Below are positions 1 to 12,500 of a stretch of DNA of 64,000 bases, piece by piece. The notes beneath the pieces are model-generated. The model was not told the DNA's origin, made no database searches, and saw nothing but the letters and a program-made list of their open reading frames with translations. The stretch spans positions 34,076 to 98,075 of the forward strand of contig WMCF01000170.1 of the NCBI GenBank assembly GCA_009792885.1, given 5' to 3'. Made by a program: the position numbers and the translations under genes. The first letter of the stretch is position 1. Each line of letters begins with the position of its first letter. Source of the DNA: Eremophila alpestris peregrina (taxonomy: Eukaryota; Chordata; Aves; Passeriformes; Alaudidae).

Positions 1-350
1 GCCCCAAATATCCTAGGGTTGGCTGGGTTTGGGGTTTTGGGGGGGATGTTTGGAGCTTTCAGGGCTGCAAAGGCGAGGCACAGAAGCCCCTCAGGGCCAT
101 CGGGGTGTCCCCAGGAGGTGTTCTTGGGGGGTGTCGGTGGAGGCAGAGCCGCGGCGGGGGCGGGGGCACAGCGGGTTTGGGGAGCCCCGGGAGAGCCGCA
201 GCTTTCCTGAGCAGGACCCCCGAGAGAGGAGAACCCCAGAAGGGCAGAGGGGGGACCCCAAGACAGGGGGAGCCCTGGGATTGGCGGGACCCCGTTGAGG
301 GGTGCTGGGGCTGGAGGGGCATGATGGCCGGGAACGGGCTTTGGCGGTGC
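1..350 (+). repeat. Zinc-finger-cluster upstream segment, copy A
   Basis: GC-rich sequence resembling the segment that lies upstream of the zinc-finger exons at 3,840-4,340. Shared landmarks are a 'tatcct' block followed by a G/T-rich run ending in 'ggatgtttggag' (4-56 versus 3,876-3,922) and 'attggcgggaccc' (about 281-293 versus 4,075-4,087). I read it as intron or 5' flank of a second zinc-finger gene copy whose coding exons are missing here, replaced by the minisatellite that follows. No open frame here looks like a protein. Confidence 0.4.
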
Positions 351-379
351 CGAGGCCTGAAGTGGCTGCTCCCAGAACG

Positions 380-3300
380 AGCCCAGTTGCTTGCCCCGTG
401 TGCTCCCAGTTTCCTGGGCACTGCCAGGATGAGCCCAGTCACTCCCCGTGTGATCCTGGTGACTTCTCCTCACTCCCTGGGGGATCCCTGTTCTCCCAGT
501 ATGAGCCCAGTCACTCCCAGTCATTCCTTATCATGACACAATTTGCCCCCAGCAGAGTCCCAGTTCCTCTCAGTTGCTCCCACTTTCACCCAGTGTGTTC
601 CCAGTTCGCCCAGTGACCCCCTAGCATAGTCCCAGTTCCTCCCAGCAAATTCCCAGTGGCTCCTAGTGTGGTCCCAGTCCCCACCTGCCTAGTCTAAGGC
701 ACTGCCAGTATATCCCAGTTGCCCTGAGAACATTCTCGCAGTCATTGCCAGGCACTGCCAGTTCCCTCAGCATGGTTCAGTTGCCTCCAGTTTTACCCCA
801 GTCCCTGTCAGTACATCTCAGTTGTCACCAGTGTGCATCCTGTCATTTCCAGTTGCTCCCAGTCTATCCCCAGTAGGGTCTCAGCATGGGTCTGGTAGCT
901 CCCAGTAACCACCAGGCAGGGTCCATTGACACCCACTATAATCCCAGTCACTCCCAGTATGATGCCTGTGTCCCCAGGTGCAATTCCAGTTTCTCCCTGT
1001 CAATTCCAGCATGACCCCAGTAGCCTCCAGCATGATCGTCATGGCTCCCAGTCTCTCCCAGTATATTCCAGTTACTGATAGCATGTTCCCAGTCATTCCC
1101 AGTTTTTTTCCAGTTGCTTTCAGTGTGATTCCAGTTGATCACAGCCACTCCCAGTCAATTCCAGTATGATTCCAGTCACTCTCAGTGTGATCCCAGTCTC
1201 ACCCAGAGTGGACCCAGCTGCTCCCACTGCTATCCCAGTATGATGCCAGTTGCTGCCAGAATATTCCCAGTCCCTCTCAACATGGTCCCAGCTGTTCCCA
1301 GTGCTGTCCCAGACCTCCCAGTATGATTACAGACACTCCCAGTACATCCAAGTTGCCCCAGTTACCTCACAATGATCCCAGTCGTTCCCAGTTACTCTGA
1401 GTTGCCTCCAGCATGATCCCAGTTTCTGGCAGTTGCCCAAAGTGTGGTCCCAGTTGCTCCCAGTATGATTCCAGTTGCCCCACTTGTGGTCTCAGTCCCC
1501 TCAGCATGGTTCCAGTACCTTCCCATTGAACCCAGTTGCTCCCAATGTATCCACATTTTGCTCCCAACACGGGCTCAGGTGCTCCCAGTAACCCCCAGTC
1601 AGGATCCATTCACACCCATTGTAATCCCAGTGGCTCCCAGTATTACACCAGTAACTCCCCAGTAACTCCCAGTATGATTCCAGTCATGCTCTGAGTGACT
1701 CCCTGTCACTCCCAGTGTGGGTCCAGTTGCTCCCAGTCATCTCCAGCCTGGCTCCAGTCACAGCCAGCACCTTTCCAATCACTCCCAGTCTGGTTCCAGT
1801 ATGAACCCAGTCACTCTAAGATATTCCCAGTACTATTCCAGTTACTCCCAGTATGATCCCAGCCAGTTCCAGCAGGATCCCCGTATGACCCCAGCATGGG
1901 CACAGCTGCTCCCAGTTATTATCCAGCCTGGTTCCAGTTGCTCCCATGTACCCCCACTGAGGTTTCAGTCACCCCTAGTGTATCCCCGTTGCTTCCAGCC
2001 TAATCCCAGTTGCTCACAGCCACTCCCAGTCACCCTCAGTGCAGTCCCAGTTACTGCCACTTGATCCTGGGTGATCTCAGTCTCCCCCAGCATGGCTCAG
2101 CCTCTCCCACTGTGATCCCAGTATATCCCAGTTGCCCCCAGCATGGCTCCAGTTGCTCCCTGTTCCTTCCAGTGTGATCCCAATTGCACCCAGTTGCCCC
2201 TAGTATAGTCCCAGTCACTCCATAGAGTATAGTGCCAGTCCCTCCCAGCACGGTCCCAGTCCTGCCCAGTTGCCCCCAGTGTAGACCCAGTCACTCCTAG
2301 TTGCTCCCAGGGTCCCCCAGCACGGGGTCCCAATTCTCCCCAGCATGGTCCCAGCTGTTCCCAGTGTATACCCAGTCATCCCCAGTATGGTTACAGACAT
2401 TCCCAATATATCCCAGTTGTCCTCAGCCTGTCTGTGCTCATTCCCAGACACTCCCAATGATCCCAGTAAGATGCTTGTTTTCCCAGTATGATCTCAGTCA
2501 TGCCCAGTATATCCCAGTAGCATCCAGCATGCAACCAGTCATTCCCAGTTCCTCCAGTTTGCTTGCAGCATGATCCCAGTTTCTCTCTGTTGCTCTCAGT
2601 AGCCCAAAGTGTGATTCCAGTTGCTCTCTTTCAACACCAGTATGATCCCAGTAAGCTCCAGTATGATGCTAGTCACATACCAGCATTCCCAGTATGATCC
2701 CAATATAATCTCAGTTACTTCCAATCATTCCCAGTATGGTCCCAGTTACTCCCATCTAGATCAACCCAGTCATTCCCAGTATGATGCCATTTGCTCCCAG
2801 CGTGCTCCCAGTTGCTCCCAGTCACCTCCAGTATGGGGGGTCTGCAGGGTGTGTTCCCAGTCCCAGTCAGATACTCCCAATATTAGTCCAGTCACTCCCA
2901 ATATGATCCAAATATGAGGCCAGTGTGGTCCCAGTCACTGCCAGTATGAACCAGTTGCAGCCCACATGGTTCCAGTTGCTCCCTTTAACCCTCATTTTTG
3001 TTCTCCCAGTCTCTCCCAGTTCCCTCCAGCATGTTCCCAGGCACTCTCAGTTTTTTCCAGCATGATCCCCTTTTCTCACAAGCACTCCCAGTCAGTTTCA
3101 GTGTAGTCACACTCACTGCCAGTATGATCCCAGTCACCTCCAGCATGACCCCAGTTCATCCCAGTATAAGTCCACTTGCTTCCAATTACCCCGAGCATGC
3201 ACCCAGTCACTCCCAGTTCCTCTCAGCTGCTCCTAGCATGATCCCAGTTTCTCCGATCTGCTCCTGGTCACCCTAAGCATGATGCCAGTCACTCCCAGTA

Positions 3301-3485
3301 TATCTCAATTGCCCCCAGCATAATCTCAATTGCCCCACACAGGCTCCTGACTCCCAGAATAATCCCAGTATGATCACAGTCTCCCCTGGCATGGGCCCAG
3401 CTGCTCCCAGTCTGATTCCTGTATGATGTCAGTACAATCCCAGTCACTGCCAGTATGATCCCAGTACAAACCAGTCCCTCCCAAT
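380..3485. repeat. Diverged CCCAGT minisatellite, about 10-11 bp period (21-bp dimer)
   Basis: About 3.1 kb of tandem, strongly diverged units. The core CCCAGT (variants CCAGC, CCTGT, TCAGT) recurs every 10 or 11 bases, usually alternating a form like CCCAGTYRCT with a form like CCCAGTATGAT, giving a dimer of about 21 bp. The best-ordered stretches are 930-1,200, 1,640-1,870 and 2,640-2,830. Frames through it read as low-complexity Ser/Gln/Pro/Val strings on the plus strand and Gly/Thr/Trp/Asn strings on the minus strand. They are broken by stops every 60-115 codons, so the array is noncoding. It lies between two related zinc-finger upstream segments. Confidence 0.9.
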
Positions 3486-3599
3486 GATGCCATTTCTGGG
3501 ATCCCCTTCACCTCCCTACACCTGTGTTCTGACCTGTCCTGACTCCATCCCCACTCCTCCCGCGGGCTGCCAGGGCTTGGGGAACGGGGTACTGAGGCT

Positions 3600-3790
3600 G
3601 TGGCTGCTCCTGGGGGAGGAGCAGCAGGGATGGAAGAGGAGGGATGGAGAAGGAGAGCCAGAAGGGATGGAAGGAGGAGAAGGAGGTGGGGTGAGGGAGG
3701 AGGAGGAGTGATTGAAGAGGAGGAGCAGGAGGAAGATGAAGAGGAGTGACTAAGGAGGATGAAGGAAAGGAGAAGGAAGCAGGAGGTCAA
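3600..3790 (+). repeat. Polypurine (GA-rich) tract
   Basis: About 190 bases made almost entirely of A and G on the plus strand, rich in GGA and GAGGA. It marks the end of the minisatellite and the start of the zinc-finger gene's upstream region. Such mirror-like purine runs can form triplex (H-DNA) in principle. Here it is only a composition feature. Confidence 0.8.
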
Positions 3791-3839
3791 GCACTCTCTG
3801 AATTTGCAGACCCCCACCCGTAAGGATCATTACCCCCCA

Positions 3840-4340
3840 TCCCACAGGTGACCGGGGAGGGGGAGCTGGGTCCAGATATCCTGGGGGTCCCTGGGATGGG
3901 TTTTTTGGGTGGATGTTTGGAGAATGAAGAAGTGCAAAGCTGAGTGGAAAATGCCCCTTGGGGGGACATTGGGGGGTGCCAGTGGTGGCTGTGGACAGAG
4001 GCAGCCTGGAGGAGCAGAGCCCTGTGTCTCCCAGGAGCCCAAAGTGGGGAGCCCAGAGAGGGAGGAGCGCCGCCATTGGCGGGACCCTCACCAGCCTGGA
4101 GAGAGGCAGGGGGGACTCCTTGGAGCTCCTGCACCCTGAAGCAGAGAATAAGGGGAGAAGGGAGCTCGGGACCCCAAAATCCCCAGCATCCCTACGTGGG
4201 GAGATGGAAAAGGGGGAACTTTTTTATTCTTGGGACTCCCAGCAGCCTGCGGAAAGGCAGGGACAGAGTAGACAGGGAATCCCCAATGCAAGGGTGACCC
4301 CCAGCAGCTGGGACAGGGGGGAACCCACAAAGGGGAGAGG
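3840..4340 (+). repeat. Zinc-finger-cluster upstream segment, copy B
   Basis: GC-rich sequence directly upstream of the zinc-finger exons, related to 1-350. It probably represents an intron of the zinc-finger gene, because the next recognisable exon begins at about 4,499. I saw no KRAB or SCAN box in it. Confidence 0.4.
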
Positions 4341-4498
4341 CCAGAGACAGGGAACTCCTGGGAGGCATTTTTGGGGCTGAATCTTGGTGTTTGGGAGGCT
4401 TTGATGGACCCCAGGTTGCCAGTGTCTTGTAGAGATGGGCTTGAGCGTAGGAACCTTCAAACTCAACATACTCATCCCTTATTTTCCCTCCAGTCCAG

Positions 4499-5672
4499 GA
4501 TTTGTCATTCCCAAACTGTGGCCAGATGGAGGAGGAGGCTGCAAGGAGGAGGAAGATGGCCTGTGAGAGGCAGGCAGGTGAGGAGGAAGTCAGTGCCCCT
4601 TTGCCCCTCTCTCCTGCTCCATCCCCCAGCCCAGCCTGGCACCCGGCTGCAGGACAACCCCGCTGCCGACGCCGTCCTGCCGGGGACGCGTTGGGGGATC
4701 TCCTTGCCCTTGCCTCTGGCATGGAGGCAAATCCCATCCTTTCCTTGTCCTTTTTGCCCCAGACAAGGAGCTGAGGATGGAGAGCAGAGAAGACAAATCC
4801 TCGGGGCAGAACCTCGTGGAAGAGGCCGTTTTGAGGGGCTCCACGGTGCAGGAATCCAACAGGGAGGAAGAGGTCCAGAGATCCCACAGGAGGAGGGTCT
4901 CCAAACCCATCCCAGGGTGCTCTGAGGAGGAAATACCTGGCCTGTGCCAGGAAGGTGGACAGAGCTTGGGCCAGGACTTGGAGCTGGTGGTCCACAAGTG
5001 GCTTGATGATGGGGAGAAGCCCTGCAAGTGCTGGGAGTGTGGGAAGGGCTTCAGGCAGAGTAACAACCTCATCAGACACCAGATGATCCACACTGGGGAA
5101 TGGCCCTATGAGTGTGGGGAGTGTGGGAAGGGCTTCAGCTGCAGCTCCAACCTTGTCATCCACCAACGCATCCACACTGGGGAGAGGCCCTATGAGTGTG
5201 GAGAATGTGGGACGAGCTTCAGCCAGAGCTCCCACCTGATCAGCCACCAGAGAATCCACACCAGGGAATGGCCCTACGAGTGTGAGCAGTGTGGGAAGAG
5301 CTTCGACCAGCGCTCCAGCCTGATCCGCCACCAGAATGCCCACACTGGGAAAGGCCATACAATTGTGGGGAATGTGGGAAGGGCTTCAACTGTAGGTCCC
5401 ACCTGATCATCCACCAAATGATGCACACTCGGGAGAGGCCCTATGAGTGTCCCCAGTGTGGGAAGCGGTTTCCAACAAGCTCAGATCTTCTCCTGCACCA
5501 GCGGATTCACACAGATTCCTGCCCCGACTGTAGGAAGGGCTCCAAGCACAACTCTCTCCTCGTCAGGCACCTGTGCATGCACACTGGGCAGAAGCCCTGC
5601 GAGTGTCCCCAGTGTGGGAAGAGCTTCACCCAGAGCTCTACCTTGACCCAACACCAATGGAGGCACCATTAA
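4499..5672 (+). pseudogene. C2H2 zinc-finger gene of the passerine multicopy family, frameshifted
   Basis: Two exons are visible. Exon A (about 4,499-4,577, after a pyrimidine tract ending in ag, donor GCAG|gtgagg) encodes an acidic/basic leader with MEEEAARRRKM. Exon B starts at 4,763 after 'ccccag'; the phases match. It encodes a charged linker and then C2H2 fingers at 5,020-5,090, 5,104-5,174, 5,188-5,258, 5,272-5,342, 5,360-5,426, 5,440-5,510, a degenerate one at 5,520-5,582, and a last one at 5,600-5,669, then TAA at 5,670. Recognition positions (-1,2,3,6) read Q-N-N-R, C-S-N-I, Q-S-H-S, Q-S-S-R, C-S-H-I, T-S-D-L and Q-S-T-Q. The reading frame breaks in the HTG linker at about 5,347-5,352, where one base is missing. 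The old frame stops at 5,404-5,406 and fingers 5-8 continue in another frame. Finger 7 has also lost about four linker residues and its aromatic core residue. The family act as sequence-specific nuclear DNA-binding proteins. This copy is probably a recent pseudogene, or carries an assembly indel. Confidence 0.8.
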
Positions 5673-5765
5673 GGGAAGCCCTGCGAGTGCCCTGACTGCA
5701 GCAAGAGCTTAGTGCGCTCCTCCAACTCCATCTCCCATTGGAGGACCTGCATAGGGCAGAGCCCT
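5673..5765 (+). pseudogene. Zinc-finger remnant downstream of the stop codon
   Basis: In frame after the TAA at 5,670 the sequence still reads like a finger (CECPDC, then SKSLVRSSNSISHW) and runs to a TGA near 5,786. It is a degenerate ninth finger or conserved 3' sequence of the family. The first zinc-binding histidine is kept (SISH), but the second is replaced (WRTC). It could not fold as a normal finger. Confidence 0.45.
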
Positions 5766-5789
5766 GGTGACCCACATTCCCAGTGATCC

Positions 5790-6147
5790 AGGTTGGGAAG
5801 GCAGTGGGCTGGTTGATGGTCTTTTGTTTGGTGGTCCCTGGTGTTCTTTTGATTCATTTTCATCCCTTTGAAACAGACAAAATTGCGGTAAAAGTCAACA
5901 AATTCATCCAAGGCATCTTAAACCTCACTTTTTACTGTTTCAGGGGAATCTAGGATTCAGGGAGATACTTGGGAGGATTTGGGAGTTTTGGGCATGTTTG
6001 GTTTAGTTGTCTCGCTTTCTTAGCACTCAAAGAGATGAGTGGTTTCAACCTGTCACCTCACAACCAATCAGTGCCACTGAAAACCGCTCAATCCCACCCC
6101 AAAATTACTTGATTCCACAGCCCCTCAGGGTTGGATGGCATTGGAAG
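5790..6147. other. Gene-free flank
   Basis: 3' flank of the zinc-finger copy. I see no coding pattern, RNA gene or ordered repeat. An AATAAA-like signal is not evident within 150 bp of the stop. Confidence 0.5.
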
Positions 6148-6518
6148 TGTTAACGCTAGGGAACACACACAATCAGAATTGATTGTATATGCTCGGTGCT
6201 TTATTGACGCGCATGGAAGCCTGGGATGAAAACCCAAATCTCGGCTTCACCCATACACTCGAAATGGACGAGCTTATAACCCCTTCTCCCTCCCCTTTCT
6301 ACCTCCTCCCGCCACATTAATGATTAGACCTTTATTGTTCTGTTGTATACCTCATTTTACACAGGTGCTGTTTCACATGATATGGTTGAGACGATGCTCA
6401 GTTTGATTAAAACAATGGTTGTGGCAATCTCGCATCATGTTCCCACAGCCTGACCTGCTCAGGACGTTCAGATTCGTTACTCATTTCTAAACACCACCCC
6501 TTTTACCCCCTTGTTACA
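6148..6518 (-). mobile_element. Probable solo LTR (endogenous retrovirus)
   Basis: A 371-bp segment starting TG (tgttaac) and ending CA (gttaca) with LTR-like internal order when read on the minus strand: a U3-like part, a TATA-like GGTTATAAG at about 6,273-6,281, then AATAAA at 6,205-6,200 within a short R-like stretch, and a short U5-like end. The ends form an imperfect inverted repeat. I could not find a convincing target-site duplication next to these ends, so the exact borders are uncertain. No gag, pol or env lies beside it. Confidence 0.5.
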
Positions 6519-9500
6519 GTTTAAGAAATCATTGTAGCCCAATTCTCTCCAACCCCCCTTATGATCTGTCCCTTATGCTGCTAGAATTTTAACCCTTATG
6601 CTATCATGAGCAGCACATTTAACATCAAATTTTCCATCACTCTGAATTTGTTCATAATCTCATATGCAACTATGAAATGCAGCCCAGAGGGGCTCCCAAC
6701 TGTAGGAAAACCAACACAGAATTGAGTGTGTGTCTGTGGTTTATTTTGGGGTTTTTTTTAATTATTTTAACATTGATGGTAAGAAACAAGTCAGCTAGAA
6801 TCTAAACGTATCTGTTAAATTGCTCCAAGTATTTTGATTGTAGTAGGTGTGTGCATCAGAACATTTCATTTTTCAAGTTGTGAATCTTTGGAGTTTTAGT
6901 TGCCATATTGCAGATAAATTTAATTTTTTTGGTCTTTATTCCTTCAAGTTCTGAGCAAATGCCACTCAGATTTGAACTAGAGGCTGATGCTGTAGTTGTC
7001 ATGTCTGAAGGTTACCCTGTGGGGAAAAAGACAGCAGGTTTCTTCAACAACCTTAGCTACTCTTTGCCTCTCAGCTTTAAACAGTCACATATAAAAATGT
7101 TGAACTCTTCAGCAAGGGAGAAATGCTCTTTCTAACTCTGTCTCACATGTCTACTTGTCAACTGATACTAGAAATATGCCAGTACTAATACACTATTGAA
7201 AAATACACGTTCAGCATGGTGGTAGCAATTGTGGGGATCAGTCTTAAATCTCTGTGGCCATGAATGAACAAATTATTTGGGAGAGCATGTTATTTGAACA
7301 CCTGCTAATTATTGCTTTGCAGGCTCTGCAGAGATTGGTGATTGCTTCTCTGTTTTCCTTCTCAAACTTCTCCTTTGTTGGCAACTAAAAGTTGCCTTTT
7401 AGTTTCACGCCTTCACCCTTTTTTGGATCACACTGGAATCAAGAGTCTGTTACCCCCTTAGGACATCTGTTCTTGTAGTAGTTTTTACCTTGACTATAAC
7501 TTTGCAATTATCATCTAAAGCTGCCACTAAACTATCCTGCCTATGCTGCAAATATCAAAAAGGCTTTTTAAATTATATCACTGAATTTATAGGCAGGCTT
7601 TAGTGTCTAGGGTTAAAAATAATTTGTTTATCCTAATAGGCCTGAAAGGATCTAAGTTCCATTTGGCCAGCTAATTTGGTGCATCCTCTTTTGTAGGTTA
7701 GTACTGAGATAATGCAGAAAAATAGCAGCACTTTGCAACTTCTCCAGCAATTTGTGGAAGAAATCCTATTGCAGAAGAGAAAGTAATGGCTGGGATATTC
7801 TGAAGCCTGTTGATACCAAGGGACTAACCAAAAATCTTCCTGGGGGGTAACTTCTGTTTGTTAGAGGGCACAGAAGAATGAGGTGCTCAGAAGATCAAGT
7901 GGAAGCATCACTTCTGCCACAGGTCTGGAGCCAGCTCCAAGCTCCCTGGGATGATTTGTCCAGTTCTTTGCATGGCTCTGTAATTTAGGTGTCCACAGAG
8001 AAATGCAGAGCTAGGAACTAAATCAGTGTATCTCAGACCATATTTCTGACCATGGCATCATTCTCCAAACCACTGGATCTTAGGCTTGTTAGACTTCCAC
8101 TGGAGAGAGCCATATGGAAAAAGACCCATGGACTTTTTTGCATCCCATGATTTTGCCCTTCCTCTTTCAAGTCATACTGGCAACCTGTGATGGATGTCAA
8201 TTTTTTTTTTTCTTCCTCCAGTCACAACCACACCAACAAGTGTTTGGCCATAAATAATCGATTTTGATTTTGGTGGCAGTTATCTCAAGAATGAAAGGCT
8301 GGAATTTGGCATTAAAAAAGAGAAGTGAAGAATTGAGAGTGGCTTGAACTTTAAATGCATACCAATATTCCATGAAAACTATTCAGATCCTCAACAAGGG
8401 TCATAAATCCCATCTCAGCTTAATGACACCATAAATGAAACTGCTACTTAACTCACCTTATCACATAACTTCCTCCCCCTGAAATCCAGTAATTTTCAGA
8501 TTTATAACTGGCAAAATATCTGTGTAACTTTTGAAATATCCCACGTATTTGCACATAACCATTGTCTCAGAATTTACTAGAACTGAGATACAAATTCAAA
8601 TTAATTTCACAATAGCTTTAGATCAACATTTTTAATTCAGAACCTCATCTTCAGATATTCTGTCTTTCAGAATCTCTTACAGCAATAGTAACAGGGATAA
8701 TTTAACTGCTGACTACCACTGCCATAAATAATAGTGAATAAACCCAAGCCATTGTACTTGGTTGGATTATTTTTTCCATCATGTACAGTACAAAAATCTC
8801 TGGGAGCTGAGGCACCTGCTGCTGATGGAAAAACTGAGGTTGATTTTTTTTGAAGTCACTAAATAGGAGGATGCTCAGTCAGAACACAACATCTTTTGGA
8901 TTGATGTTACCAGGAATGAAAAGAGAAGGACTGTTTCTACACTGAAGCTTGTCATTATACCAGCAGTATTAAAGCTATGCTAGAAAGGCTCTGAAATTCA
9001 TACGAGAAGGGACCTGAGGAAATGTTGATACCACCCTGATTCTTTAGAGGTGAGTGCAGTTGTCAGTAAAGAACTTTCTTACACTTTCTGTGCCTCAGTT
9101 TTTTCTTTTTTAGGTACCAAAAGGAAAAAGGGTTATTGGAGATGCTTAACATGTTATTTCCCACTTTTCTCCCTGATTTTGTTCTGAATTAATTCCATGT
9201 CAGAGCCTTCCATTTTCACACATCCAAATAAATTTCATCAAAGGTAGTAGCAGGACAAAGAGGAAATAGAAATTCAGTTGAATCTCCAGCTGTATACCTC
9301 AGGATTCAAATGAAGAAACATTGCTTTAGGAGCATTGCAAATGTTTAGTCAAATTGAGATAAAAGATATGTGTTGTATTATCTATCAATCTCGTATTATT
9401 CAATCCAATTAAGGAGTAGATACAATACTAAAGGATGAAAAGGACATCTGCATTGATCCTGACTCTCTAGGAAGCATCAATTTAGAAAAGTATGCAATTT

Positions 9501-12500
9501 TCTGTCATCATACTTGGGAATAAAGTTCTGAACTGTGCTCTGTATATCACTGTGGGTATACTACTTTATGAGTTGCAATTGTTTGCTTAAAAACAGATGG
9601 TGCTCTGAGGATTCCAGGTGGTGTAATGTGAACCTAATAAATTTGTATTCTTTGTACAGATAAACTAGGCAGTTTCTCTGAAAGGCACTCTTTGTATTCT
9701 GGTATTTCAATTTCATGAGTGACAACATCACATATTTGCTCTGGGGTTTGTCCTGATGCACTGTTCAGTGGCAGAGGTGATAATGAGGGTAGAAAACTGT
9801 AAATTAACAGTTCTTTTTCTCCTTTTTTCTCCAGCAGGTCCAGCTTTTTAAAGATCTCTACCTCATATCTAAGAAGACTGATAGACTTAGCATGTTCATG
9901 TTCCAGGACTTTGAAACTACTGTATCCCTGTCCATAGCAATAAACTTTTAACCTTCTCTGCCAGCAGCTGTACCAAACCTGTACCAAAGGGGAGAGGATG
10001 TAGGAAGGAAAAAGTATTCTCCAGAGTTTGAATCTCTTCAGATTAATTGTTGTTCTTGTTTTTCTTGGCCATCCTCAGAGGTTTTAATCAGTCCCCAAGG
10101 AAAAAAACGTCAACCATCTCCTCCCCAAACAACTATTATTCTGGTCAATGAATAATGGAATGTCATTTCAAAAAAAAAAAAAAAAAACCAAAGACAAGCC
10201 ACAACACCTATTTTCTTGATACTTTATGGACATGAGCTGCATTTGGGAATATACTTTGTACTGGAATTAAAGCTGTCATCTTTGAAACGTTTGTAGATCT
10301 TTCAGCATTGATGGATTGCTATAGTGTTTGCATATAATGCATATGAGATTACCAGATAATGCAAAGCATTTCCAATTCTAGGCTGATGTCTCCATCTTTC
10401 TTGTCTTTCCTTCTATGGAGACTAAAAACAAACAGTCTCCTTCTATGGAGACTAAAAAAAAGGGCTCAGATTTCCAGGTGATTATTTGAATGGAAGGGAA
10501 TATTAACTTTTAAATCTCACTTTTAACATTAGATTATGATGTGCTAAAGCAACTTCATTTGGTAGGTCTTAGTACCTGTTATTCTTTGAAGATGGCAGGG
10601 TTTGTAGTAGTGGTCATGCTTCTGTGTGAAAAAAGATGGCCAAAACAACCTTTTTTTTTTTTTTTACAATCCAGGCAGAGTATATTTTAATAAATGTAGA
10701 CAATCTAAGCTACTGGTTTCCTGTTTTCTTTTAGTCACCAGTTTTTTGTGACATTCAGCAGCATCCCAGTGCCAAGAATAGCACCAATATTTCTCAGCAA
10801 TGTTTTTGTTGTTTAATGCTCCACCATAATTTGCTTCCAAATGACAAGAAAGATTTTTAGGTCACATTCAAAGCTGAGGCAGAGTGATCTTGTGCAAATT
10901 TGTCTCTGATTTATAAATGAACATCTTAGGAAAACCTGTCTGGAAAACAGTTCTGATGGACAGCACTTCATGATAAGACAGATGTAATCACGTGTATCAT
11001 GACTGCTCCTAACATCTTTCTTTCTAAATGCTCTTCTGCTCTCCCCATTAGACTTTCTGCACATAAGCTGCTTGCAATTATAAGAATGTTATCTGGCAAT
11101 TTCACTTTTTATATGATAGTGATCTGTTATCACATGACAAACTTACATCAATCCAAATGGTGCATGTTGCAAGCCCTCAAGTGCGTGAAGTGTGTCTGAC
11201 GTGGTGTAACACAGCTGCCCTCAGTAGCTGTGACAGTCTGAACGTTTCAGTAGCTCATGTGATCAGAACCTTTGTTTTGAAGAGCATTTCAGCAGTGTTG
11301 AAAATCACTCATCCTTGGCAGAGTGTGAGTGTTGTACTAACAGTGTGTAAACAGGCACAGCACAGGCTCAAACCATTCTGAACAGAGGCATGGTCTGAGT
11401 GTTGGGGCCTGCAGCATATCAGGATTGAGGCACTTCAGAGAGGGTGGGCAGACAAACTTTCTGCTTGTGTTTGGTTTTCACCAGCTATTGGTCATGTGGG
11501 TTTTTACAATGAAAAATATTTTCTGCTAAATCATGACTCCTGTCACAATGTGTTAACTCCAAATCTAGGAAACAAATAACACGCTGAGAGGGGCTCGAAA
11601 TAAATTTATACTGCTTGTGTTAGAGGAATTACTTTCATATATATTACAACACTTATCTTTCAGCCCAACCAAGCTGCCACATCAAAGAAAGAGGTCAAGG
11701 GCTTCTCTTTTTTTGGCTACTTTTTTTCCTATTATTTTTGCTTTCTTTTGTCCTTTTGCCTCATCACAAATCAATATGGAATGAGATTGGTTTGCTGGAC
11801 AGCAAGCTGGTACCTGATGAAAATGAATGAATGTAGAAAGCAGAAAATGGAGTGAAATTTCTTAGATGGTGAAATAATTCAACTGTGTTAGCCATGCTAC
11901 AAGACCCCATTCAAAGAAAACAGTTGGAAAAGTCACCATGGCTTTCAGAATCCATCATGATACAGAGCAGAATACATACAAGCAAATAATGTAAAAAAAA
12001 AGTTTCTTCTTTGACTACATTAAACAAATGTTAGTGGTGGAACTAACTGCATTCACCTACTACATGAAGAGAGTTGTCATATCCATGTGATCAATAAAAC
12101 ACCCATCCACTCAGCCTGAAATACCCACAGGCCCACTTTGGAGCAACTGGTGACACGTGCTCTGAATGCGTGACTACTCTGCAGTCAGGTTCCCTGTGTG
12201 CCATCATGATGCACATTAAAGATGGATATCATGAAAGGATTCAGGGGGTCTGTGATGTGCATTGTTTTGTGCTGTATTCCCCAGCCCGAGGGATTAGTTG
12301 GTGTCAACTGCTCAGGATCTCCACATTTTCCAGATGAGTCAGTGAAAAGAAAACAGTAATGAGAGCATCCAATATGAAACTCAGACACGTGATTGAAGGC
12401 TGTGCTGACTTGCAAAATGAATGGTGCTGGTTTGCACTGTTAGAAATTCCTTGCTCTGTGGAATCTCTTTTCTTCCTGACAATGGAGTCTGCCATTCCCG

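Noticed and set aside
380..3485. Repeat array as a possible CRISPR locus or repeat-protein gene
   Set aside because: Units are 10-11 bp with no spacers, strongly diverged, and in a vertebrate context. All frames on both strands are interrupted by stops every 60-115 codons and have no splice structure.
6148..6518. Target-site duplication around the probable LTR
   Set aside because: Flanking hexamers (tggaag and gtttaa) do not match, so no duplication is claimed and the borders stay uncertain.
9634..9987. 117-codon minus-strand open frame in the AT-rich desert
   Set aside because: No recognisable domain, no neighbouring exons, and of a length expected by chance in 8 kb of DNA. Kept as noncoding.
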